Source: Ricinus communis | Taxonomy: Eukaryota; Streptophyta; Magnoliopsida; Malpighiales; Euphorbiaceae | Direction of reading: 5' to 3' | Length of the DNA: 64,000 nt | NCBI RefSeq assembly: GCF_019578655.1 | Contig: NC_063260.1 | Span: 25,692,888-25,756,887 of the forward strand | In this document: positions 55,678 to 64,000 of the stretch, one piece after another | Layout of the letters: each line of letters opens with the position of its first letter | How positions within the stretch are numbered: the stretch's first letter is position 1 | Notes under the pieces: generated by a model | Seen by the model: the letters and a program-made list of their open reading frames with translations, nothing else | What the model was told of the DNA's origin: nothing | Databases searched by the model: none | Position numbers and translations under genes: made by a program

Positions 55678-58600
55678 TGTAACACCCAGAATTTTTATAT
55701 ATTTAATAATGAGTTTTTATTTAAGTTAATTTTAGCTTTATTTTTATTCGGTTTAATTGGAATGATTTAAATATAAATTTTGAATTTTTATGTTAGACAA
55801 ACAAATGAGTTATTTTCCATATCCAATTAGTTTGATTTTTAAGGAGTTAATTAAATAAATTATTTGAGGAATAAATTATATTTTTATTTGGTTATTCAAA
55901 ATTTTTCCAAATGTATATATATATATATATAAATAAGATTATATATTGGAAAATTATGATAGAAATTGTGAGGGATGTTTATAAAAGAATTTTGGAGAAA
56001 ATTGGTATTATAATTGATTAGTAGTATTAAATTTTGAGTTGGAAATTGATTATTTAATTTAATTGTGTATAGGATTTAATTGGAGGATTATTTTGGAATA
56101 AGGATTAAAAGTATAATTTTATTTTTGTGAGGGTTTAATGGAAATTTGTGAGTTTGGTATTTTCGTAAATAAATATGTCGGTCAGGGGTATTTTTGTAAT
56201 TATGTATTTTCAATAATTCGGTTTTGGCCCAAATTAATTAGTTAAGGGCTTAATTGAAAGGATAAAGGAAAGTTTAGGGGTTAATTTGGAATTCTGCAGG
56301 ATGAAATTGTAAGTAATTAAGAAAGTAGAGGGACCAAATTGTAATAAGAAAAAGTTCGGGGGCCTAATGTCGATATTGAAAGGAATGGGATCGGGGAAGA
56401 AGAGAGGAAGAGAGAGAGAAAGTGGCGTGAAGAAGGAGCCGTGGCGCGCGTAAGGTCTTCTTTGGCGCGGAGGCAGAATCGCAGGAGAGAAAGAGCTAAG
56501 GCCGGCTCCTACCGCTTCCTACCGATCTCGGTGGCGATTGGAGAGAGCTTCATTTTGGCGGCAAGGCGTCGGTTTGATGGCCGGAGGAGAGTTAGTGGTG
56601 GCAGTATTTTCGATTTTTGAGCTCCGACGGAGGATGGACGATCGGAGGACGTATCCCGACTCTCCTCAGCTCAAGCTTCGAAATGGCACTAGTTTGGTGG
56701 CGATCGGGCTCCGTTTGTAAATCGACGGCCATGATCGTCCGTAAATTTCTCCAGATGATCGGGTGTCAGATCGAAAAATCGGAAGCAGGGATCGTCGATC
56801 GGACTCCGGCGGCCGGAGGCCAGTCGACCGAGCGTCTCAGTAATTTTCTCTGGATCAAGAAATCCTTTGATTTTAAATTTGTGTCTATTGGGTTATATTG
56901 AGTATTTGATGATATTTGTGAGTCATAAATAATTGTCTGTCAGTTTGCTTGCCTCGTATTTTGTGCTGTGTGGCGGAGTCGGGAAATAGTAAAGTTTGGG
57001 GACCCGACTCCCGTTGTTTAAATTGTTGGATATTTGAAGTGTTCTTCTGGCAGGTCCTGGACCCGTTTTTACGGGGGGTAATGTTCGTGTTGTAGGGGAG
57101 GTTCTGCAGGATTTTCGGTAGAATTCTCCTGAGTCGAGATTCTTAGACAGTCAGTCCTGGGAGTCTAGACCTAGGATTAATGATCGATTATTTCAGCGTT
57201 TTGATAAATTGTTTTCCGTGATTAGATGATCTGTTCTGCTCGGCCCAACCGAGGCACCGGAGCGAGCTAGGAGGTCGCCCAATTCGCGAGTTAAAGTCAT
57301 TTAATCATTGCGCTATTGCTAAGTTTGATTTTAATATGCTATTTTGAAAGTTCATGCTTAATATGGTTATTAGTTTCGCAACGTAAATAATTTCACTGAA
57401 TTATTCGTTATTAAAGGTAATATAAGTATTATTATAGTAATGTTATGATAATACCAAATATTATCAGTTTTCCACATGAGTTGCTTGATGTCTTACTCTT
57501 AATTGTTAATTGTTATTTTGATATGTTTGAATGATTTCATTATACAATGATATTTATTATATGTGATGATTTCAATTTGGGGATGTGGCTTTCGTAGAAC
57601 ATGCCTCCTGATGGGTTACATCAGACTGGCGTCGCAGTAATGATCATGGACATGTAATCAGATTTTTTTTATGGGTTTGCCCTGGTCGAGCATGGCTCTC
57701 TGGGCGGATTTGTGTAAATTGCCGGAGGTAAGGTCCCTCGTCGAGCATTGCTCTCGGGGCACCGGCTTATTTGGATACTTAAGTGACCAGACTGGAGGTA
57801 AGGTCCCTGGTCGAGCATTGCTCTCGGGGTGCCAATCTTATTGGATTAAGAGAGCCAAATGGCTACTAGATTTCTTATTTGGATACTTAAGTGACCAGAC
57901 TGGAGGTAAGGTCCCTGGTCTAGCATTGTTATCGGGGCGCCAGTCTTATTGGATTAAGAGAGCCGAATGGCTACTAGATTTCTTATTTGGATACTAAAGT
58001 GACCAGACTGGAAGTAAGGTCCCTGGTCGAGCATTGCTCTCGGGGAGCCAGTCTTATTGGATTAAGAGAGCCAAATGGCTGTTAGAATTTGGGGTTAGGG
58101 TTCTACTGAGCCACTCGTCCCGTAAAAGTAAAAATATATTTTTATTTATTCATTTATTTATTTATTATGGTATGATTATAACATGGATTGTATTTACGTG
58201 CATGGTTGATATATTGATTTGAATGATTAATATTTTCTGTGAAGAAAGTAATAGGGTATGATTATAGTATGATTGGTATTTATGTGCATGGTTTGATATA
58301 TTGATTTGAATAATCTATGTTTTATGAGAAGAATGCAATAGTCCCCAGATTATTTGATTTTAACTCACTCTCGAGACTGACAGTCTCATTTTTACTATTT
58401 TTCAGATTCGTGACTGTTAGTCCTCTCGCGACTCTTATTCAGTAACCCGACTCCTTCATCATCGGGTGATGTATTTGATTTGGTAGGTAAATTGGCAAAT
58501 CTTAGATTCTCCGCAGTAGTAATAGTAGATGTATCAGTTGTAAATTTTCTGAGTTTCAGGTCTCGCCTAGTTTTTTTCTAGCAGACCGAAGTATTTATGT

Positions 58601-58757
58601 AGAATGTAACTATTAAGATAATTTGTGATTTTAATAATATAAATTTGAGATGAGATTTGTTTAAGTCAGTGAGTGTCAGGCTTACTACGGGTTTCGGTGG
58701 CCTTACGCCTACCCATTTCCTAGTGCCGGTCACAGGCCCACGGGTGGGGTCGTGACA
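55678..58757 (+). mobile_element. 3,080-bp solo LTR, probably Ty3/gypsy type
   Basis: It starts TGTAACACCCAG and ends GGGGTCGTGACA, with TG..CA termini. It is flanked by a perfect 5-bp duplication, AAAGC, at 55673-55677 and 58758-58762. No gag, pol, primer site or second LTR is present, so it fits recombination between two LTRs. TGTAACACCC..GGGTCGTGACA ends and a long LTR suggest a chromovirus of the Tekay/Del type, from memory. It contains a GC-rich region at about 56390-56850 and 108-bp tandem repeats at 57724-58090. Open frames of 60-108 codons inside it are not genes. Removing it rejoins the MULE 2 transposase sequence. Confidence 0.9.
57724..58090. repeat. 108-bp tandem repeats within the solo LTR
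   Basis: Units begin at the GGAGGTAAGGTCCCT motif at 57724 (shortened, 70 bp), 57794 (108 bp), 57902 (108 bp) and 58010 (partial, GGAAGTAAGG). Each contains a GAGCATTGCTCTCGGGG-like block. The 108-bp period preserves reading frame, which creates a spurious repetitive open frame. Confidence 0.92.
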
Positions 58758-60149
58758 AAAGCACCCCTAATCTTCACTAACGAGCCTCTATTGATCCTCT
58801 AAGCTTCACTAAACCCAGCTTTTTTGCCCTATAATATGAGCATTTTGAGACCTTTAGTGCATATTTAGTCATCAAATCAGATTCCATTTCAGCTACTGAA
58901 TAATTTGGTTTCTTTCTAAATTCATTTAAAAACTCATCAGCCAGCCACTTTGTAGTTGCCATATTATTTCTTTGCACCTTAGAACAGTTATGGTTAGGTC
59001 TAACAGTCCTAACCATGAATGTCCTCTCATTTGGAACTTTTGAAGCATACACTCTCCAACTGCAGTTTCCTTTATATTGTGCTTCCATCCTATCTTCTCC
59101 AGTCCTTTTCCACCACACATCATACCCATTTGCAATAGCATAATTTTATACTGCTCCTCTAAATTGTTCTGCATTTGTGAATTTCATTCCTGCTACAAAC
59201 TTTAACTCTTGAAGATTACACTTAGGATTGTAAATTATTTTTTTCTCCCTCATTTGTTTTCCTAAAACCATAGTCATCCTCATCACTTGAAATAAGAGTA
59301 TCAACCTCAGCATCACTGTTAGGGTACTCAGAATGGCACTCACTACTATCACTCACATTGCCATCCACTCTAGTATTGCTACTAGCCCCCATAAACCCAG
59401 TGTCATATCTCCCTTGGTCCCTATCCAATCCTAAACCAAATCTATTTTCAACTACAGTCTTGCTAAAGTCCTTCAGATTCTGTATTGCAGTCACATATTC
59501 CTCATCCACATATGAGTCAGAAACATCAGAAGATAGGCTATCCTCATCATCACATTCATCATTTTCAGGGGTATAATCTTCATCCTCACTAGATCCAACA
59601 TAGTCATCAACATTATTCACACATTCAGGTTCTACTTCATTTTCCCCTTTATTTACAACACTTTCAGGTTCAGTTTTATTTTGATTTGCATTTTCAAATC
59701 CAACTACAGTCAATTGTTTATCTGCATTATCATTATGATGTTGATTCTCATTTTCAATTATAGTTTGCCCACAGTTTGGAGTAATTGTTACAGCTTCAGC
59801 ATAAACTTTTAAAAAGCCATACTCTAAACTTTCTGCAAACATCTTTTTGCACTATTCCTCAGTTTCAACAAAAACTAAGCCTAGTTCCTTCCCTATAGGG
59901 TTCCATCTCCTAGGGGGTTCATAGGCAACACTTAAGAAATGTGTATATCCTAATGTTTTCACTATCTCCTCAATATCATCCATAGTGAAACTAGAAATGC
60001 CACTAGGATTTACAGAATACCCACCAACATAGTTGACTATAGGATTACTGATTAATGCACCACCATGATAAAATTCAATAGGAATACTGCAGAAATATAC
60101 ACACAACAATTATATTAGTAATGCAACAATACAAATGCCACTTTCTAGT

Positions 60150-60224
60150 AATAACAAATGCAAATGCATGTAGTAATAACAAATGCAAATGCATGTAGTA
60201 ATAAAAAATGCAAATGTAAATGCA
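60150..60224. repeat. 25-bp tandem repeats inside MULE 2
   Basis: About three units containing AATAACAAATGCAAATGCAT followed by GTAGT, the last one diverged. They lie just upstream of the transposase remnant's first exon on the minus strand. Confidence 0.8.
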
Positions 60225-60489
60225 AGTGCTCAAAGGTTATAGTAATAACAAATGCATTTAACAATGTTATACCCACGACAATAAGATTCTCCACCACTTG
60301 CATTGCTTTACCCATTCAATGTATTAACAAATACATACCTTCGTTGTCCTTTTCTGGAAGGAGCCATCTTGCGGGGGACCATAGGCACGAGCTTCAACAA
60401 TATTGGACCACAGAAGAAGGGACAAAGATAATAGAGCAAATTGAGCGAAATGAGCGAACTTAGGCTATATGTGTGGACGAAACAAGATT

Positions 60490-60773
60490 GAAATTGGAAG
60501 CCCTAGAATACTGAATTGGGGATTTCGCCGGGGAAAAAATTGGGGAAATGTTAGGACGAAACGGTGAGTTTTGAGGTCCTTCATTATGCTCAGCCATGTA
60601 GACAAACATGTGGAGCCACGTGTGGACTCCATGTCATTACTGGCACACGTCAAAACACGGGTGGGTAGGAATGATACAAGACGCAAACATGGTAGACCAA
60701 ATTGATACATTTTAAAGGTGAGGATAGATTCGCGAAAATGATTAAAGGTTGGGGTATCTGGGATCGTTTTCCC
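60490..60773 (-). repeat. MULE 2 right terminal inverted repeat
   Basis: Reverse-complement partner of 53067-53365 with a modest number of mismatches. The shared block ends at CCCTAGAATACTGAATTGGG on this side. Confidence 0.9.
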
Positions 60774-60782
60774 TTAAATCAA

Positions 60783-62541
60783 TTTGTCATTAACATTTTT
60801 TTTCAAAGACTTTTTTTTTTTTTTAATTTTCAAAGTAGTCAACTTATTTTTTAATACCACTAACTTATGCAAATTGTTTAGTTGGGGTGTATAAAAAGCT
60901 TACCTAAAACTATGATGAAATAAAGTCAAATTTTTTAGTTGTATATAACATTACAATTGATTGACTGTTGTTAATGAAATTCCAACTTAATATTTCTACG
61001 TAATCTCATTTTAAAATTGTATTTGAGGAACAAAAGAAAAGATATTCTCGGTAAGGAAAATGTTAATCTAAAGGTATGTGTATCTTTTTATTAAGTGTGA
61101 AACAAAAGCTAATGATGTTAGATAATATTGAAAGATATATACACACCACAATGCGAGTACAATAGAAATTGAATTAAGGGAGTGATTAATAATTTTTTTC
61201 TTCTAATAATTATAGAATAATATATTGGTATTAGCACGATGGCAAATCACGTGGACAATTCTCATAATAGAGAAATAGACGACGTTGTTAGATGTATAAC
61301 TGAAATAAAATGCGTGTGCAAATTAAGTATAGAATCTGCTAAAGAGAAAACAAAGACGACAAACCACTCCCAAAAAATGTTGGTTTCACTTGTCAGCATT
61401 TGTTTTTATTTAGATTGCGAGGTTTGCATTAACATTTCATTTTATATTCTTCTATAATAAAAGTCACGATGTATAGCATGCATAAAGTTGAGGTCTCACT
61501 ATTTCCATTTACTAAACCAAAAGTGTTTTCAAGTAACTTGGAACTAAATATTTCATTTAAGTGTGGATGATCCTTTTGTGATATTTTCTCTTATGGCTGC
61601 AGCAGGAAGGCAGTAAGAATTTCTCTTTAGAGGGTTAAAAAGTGAGACATTCGGCTATCTGCACCGGTCAGGTCTGTAAATTACAATTTAAACATTTATA
61701 ATTAAAGCTACATATCAAATTCTATTAAATATTTTTTATGATTCTTTTCACTATATATCATTAGGCTATGCAAAATTCCTCAACAATTAGATGTCTATAT
61801 AAATTCTTATTAAGATTTTGCTATCATGCTCATGAATAATTTTTTTTATTATGCTCTTACTTTTACTGTACCGGTTACATTAATGATGAATAGCTTACCA
61901 GAGAGGGCAGTAACACTATTTTTCTCTATTGAAAAGGTGATATGATGTCTCAAAAGGTTATAGAGGACTATTTAACATCATTTTACATCAATTATTATAC
62001 CTTCAGATATTTTTTTAAAATGGCTAGGTGAGTCAACAATTAAATTTAAAGTTGTTGGTCCATAAAGCTCTTGCCGATTTTAAAAACTAAAAATTTTAAA
62101 AATTAGTCATCCTAACAACCATCTTGACATATTTTATAGCTATTTTTTCGATCTTTCCACAAAAGTTAAAGAATCAAAAACACAAACAACAGTAAAATGG
62201 ATTTATTGCAAGGAGACTAGAAATGATTCAACAAGAAGTGGTGATGAGGAGAATACCTTAATTTATATATGGGAATAAGAATCATATTCGAGTAAGTTAT
62301 AAGAAACGTTAAATATGCTAAAGTAGCCAGACTTATTGAGCTTTTGCAGAGAGTGAGAGATTGAGGGTGGAGCATAAGGCTGCTTCTTCAAGAGTTGTTG
62401 TTGAAGGTCAAAAGTTAAAACAAATTATCCTTATATATTCAGGTCTATAATAAAGAGTTCTTTTCTATCTAGTCATCTTGAGTTGCAGTATATTGGTTCT
62501 TCTTTAGTACTAATTTTATACTCTTTATGGTTTTTCTTTTT
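60783..62541. other. Intergenic region between MULE 2 and the TRIM, no gene seen
   Basis: AT-rich. The 72-codon frame at 61239-61457 has no recognisable feature. The segment 61845-62068 is one copy of a direct repeat whose partner lies at the end of the window. Confidence 0.6.
61845..62068. repeat. Left copy of a direct repeat pair
   Basis: It shares diverged but collinear sequence with 63776-64000: CACATTAATGATGAATG-like text, CCAGAGAGG, a TATTGAAAAGGTG-like block, ACATCAATTATT, and AAAGTTGTTGG followed by CCATAAAG. The family is unknown. Confidence 0.75.
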
Positions 62542-63407
62542 TATAAAAATTTGAAACTAGATCACATTAGATATTATCCGCTTTGACCCCTACTAGCCTC
62601 ACGATTTTGTCCTCTTGGCGGACTCGAGAACTTTCCAAGAGGTCACCCATCTTGAAATTTTTCTAAACTAAGCACGTTTAAATTTGGAGTTCCTACACTC
62701 CATAGCCACACAACCAAAGACACCTCATGTGATTAGTTCTAAGTCTTTACATATATGCATAAACCATTTCTCGTCCCATTTTGATGTGCAATCCGATTCA
62801 TTCATGTACCTCCGTACTTTAGAGTGCTACCATTTTAGAAGCCTGCCAGAAGCTGCTCCTTGTTCACGCATACTATCCTTATCCCGGCGTCCACATTTCG
62901 TCCTCATCGGACCACTTCTTTAGGCCAGGTTGTCACATGCCCACCAGCTTCCGCCTCGTTCGTCCTCGAACCACATATCTACTAGAAGGGTCCTGCTTTG
63001 ATACCATTAGTAATAATGCGGAACTAGATCACATGAGATATTATTTGCTTTGGTCTTACTAGCTTCACGGATTTGTCCCTTGGAGGATTCGATAACTTTC
63101 CAAGAGGTCACCTATCCGAAATTTTTTCGAACTAAGCACGTTTAACTTTTGGAGTTCCTACAACTCTACAGCCAAAAAAAAATAAAAGACACCTCATGTG
63201 ATTAGTTCCAACTCTTTGCATATATACTATCAACCATTATGTGTCCTGTTTCATTGTGCAATTCGATTCATTCATGTACCCCCGTACCTTAGAGTGCTGC
63301 CATCCTAGAAGCCTGCCAAAAGACGCTCCTTGTCTAGGCATTCTATCTTTGCCCCGTCGTCCACTTCTCGCCCTTGTCGAACCACTTCTCTAGGCCAGAC
63401 TGTCACA
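62542..63407 (-). mobile_element. Cassandra-like TRIM retrotransposon with two LTRs
   Basis: Two direct LTRs (62542-62937 and 63009-63407) enclose only 71 bp. Read on the minus strand, the 5' LTR starts TGTGACAGTCTGGCC. Three bases after it comes TGGTATCAAAGCAGGACC, a degenerate version of the usual initiator-Met-tRNA primer site (TGGTATCAGAGC). A purine-rich GAGGCGGAAGCTGGTGGG precedes the 3' LTR. Each LTR carries a segment like plant 5S rRNA (62621-62695 and about 63081-63160), including GATGGGTGACCTCTTGG, close to the 5S box C, and an AACGTGCTTAG stretch. A coding-free element under 900 bp with 5S-derived LTRs is the definition of Cassandra. The outer end at 62542 is degenerate and no clear target duplication is seen. 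Confidence 0.87.
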
Positions 63408-64000
63408 ATATACAACTTGATAAATCACATAAATAACTAAAAGATGCCGAACGTAATCAAAGACTAGTACCAAATGATCCTTGGAGTTGTATATTTAAAC
63501 TATAAATCCATAATATTATATTTATATGTATGGTTGATAGTTCTTAATTAAAAAAAAGTTATTAGCATGCGCCAATTCTTTTTTTAAATTATTGATTACA
63601 TTAAGAAAAATTATTAACCATTATGTATGTTTGTTATTTTTAAAGTTAGTCTTAAATAGAATAATTATTTTGTTATTATAAATAAATCTTAATTGCATCG
63701 CTTGATTAAAAAATAGTATCCACCATGGATTCAAATAAAAGTGAAGAAAAAGCTTATGAACAAACTATTATTTTCCTATTATGCTTTTATTTTCACTAGA
63801 CCGATCACATTAATGATGAATGATATGCCAGAGAGGGGACTGGAACTTTCTTTTTTCTATCGAAAAGGTGCCCTTATTTTTCAAACATGATTTAGAGAAC
63901 CATTTAATACAATATTACATCAATTATTGTACTTCTTTATATTCTTTTTAAAATAGCAAAATAGAACAACAACTAAACTCAAAGTTGTTGGCCCATAAAG
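63408..64000. other. AT-rich end of window with the second direct-repeat copy
   Basis: No gene. 63776-64000 is the partner of 61845-62068 and runs off the window edge, so the repeat may continue. Between 63408 and 63775 the sequence is AT-rich and unremarkable. Confidence 0.7.

Larger units (their letters stand above)
54333..60109 (-). pseudogene. MuDR-type transposase remnant of MULE 2, split by a solo LTR
   Basis: Minus-strand pieces in order. A PB1-like N-terminus (IEFYHGGALIS, 60109-59852) ends at an in-frame TAG but continues in the same frame into a long acidic region (to about 59222). A frameshift near 59250 leads into the DNA-binding domain start (FVAGMKFTNAEQFRGAV), which ends at an in-frame TAA near 59146. 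After it the domain continues with WWKRTGEDRMEAQYKGNCSW to about 58777. The catalytic DDE core is missing. After the nested LTR the frame resumes at ALMERIKMKYDM, with a SWIM zinc finger (CTCRAWQLTGIPCIH) and a CX2CX4HX4C zinc knuckle (CRICYAYGHNKRGC) in 55674-55078. A Lys-rich tail lies at about 54640-54333, with one in-frame TAA near 54547. Several nonsense codons, a frameshift and the core deletion make it non-functional. Confidence 0.9.
53067..60773 (-). mobile_element. Mutator-like element (MULE 2), interrupted by a solo LTR
   Basis: A 7,707-bp element (about 4.6 kb without the nested insert) from GGGAAACGATCTCAGATACC to the inverted GGTATCTGGGATCGTTTTCCC-type end. It is flanked by a perfect 9-bp duplication, TTAAATCAA, at 53058-53066 and 60774-60782. 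Terminal inverted repeats of about 285-300 bp contain conserved blocks such as GTGTTTTGGCGTGTGCCAG. The interior holds a decayed MuDR-type transposase on the minus strand. Its terminal repeats differ from those of MULE 1, so it belongs to a different MULE family. Confidence 0.95.

Noticed and set aside
57671..57997. 108-codon plus-strand open frame with repeated peptides
   Set aside because: It is produced by the 108-bp tandem repeats within a solo LTR, which keep the frame open.
62684..62923. 79-codon frame near the window end
   Set aside because: It lies wholly within a Cassandra LTR.

Overview
This is a nuclear genomic window from a flowering plant, almost certainly a core eudicot. Genes have many introns with GT..AG borders, intergenic DNA is very AT-rich, and the products include chloroplast-targeted enzymes, an R2R3-MYB factor and plant-type transposons. 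The species cannot be named from sequence alone; a rosid such as a member of Malpighiales is a guess.

Genes, left to right: a 3'-truncated R2R3-MYB of the MYB103/MYB26 group (1-1634, minus); an intronless ROH1/BYPASS1-like gene (11583-12761, plus); an organellar monodehydroascorbate reductase with 16 coding exons (20104-24446, plus); a small heavy-metal-associated isoprenylated protein with 3 exons (28765-29702, plus); a type 1 ACC synthase with 4 exons (35080-37684, minus); the MEP-pathway enzyme IspF with 3 exons (43756-46766, minus); and DDA1, a subunit of CUL4 ubiquitin-ligase adaptor complexes, with 4 exons (48303-51555, minus). All spliced reading frames were assembled by hand and keep phase. 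The order MYB103 - ROH1 - MDAR - HIPP - ISPF resembles, from memory, Arabidopsis At1g63910-At1g63970. The HIPP/ACS neighbourhood resembles At1g01480/At1g01490.

Mobile DNA lies between the genes and is concentrated at the edges and at the right end. At 2415-4321 a fragment resembling a LINE RNase H domain is tandemly duplicated. The second copy carries a 392-bp solo LTR with a perfect 5-bp target duplication, and the first copy preserves the empty site. At 62542-63407 lies a whole two-LTR member of the same family. Its LTRs contain a 5S-rRNA-like segment and its 71-bp interior carries a Met-tRNA-type primer site, so it is a Cassandra-type TRIM. Two Mutator-like elements (15575-19571 and 53067-60773) each have long terminal inverted repeats, a perfect 9-bp target duplication and a decayed transposase gene that has lost its catalytic core. 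The second MULE is split by a 3,080-bp solo LTR (55678-58757) with its own perfect 5-bp duplication. The remaining intergenic DNA is AT-rich, with microsatellites and degenerate dispersed repeats.

The genes are not an operon or a metabolic cluster; they are ordinary single-copy-type plant genes in what looks like a conserved syntenic block. I see no previously undescribed defence or biosynthetic system. The most notable content is the transposon archaeology.
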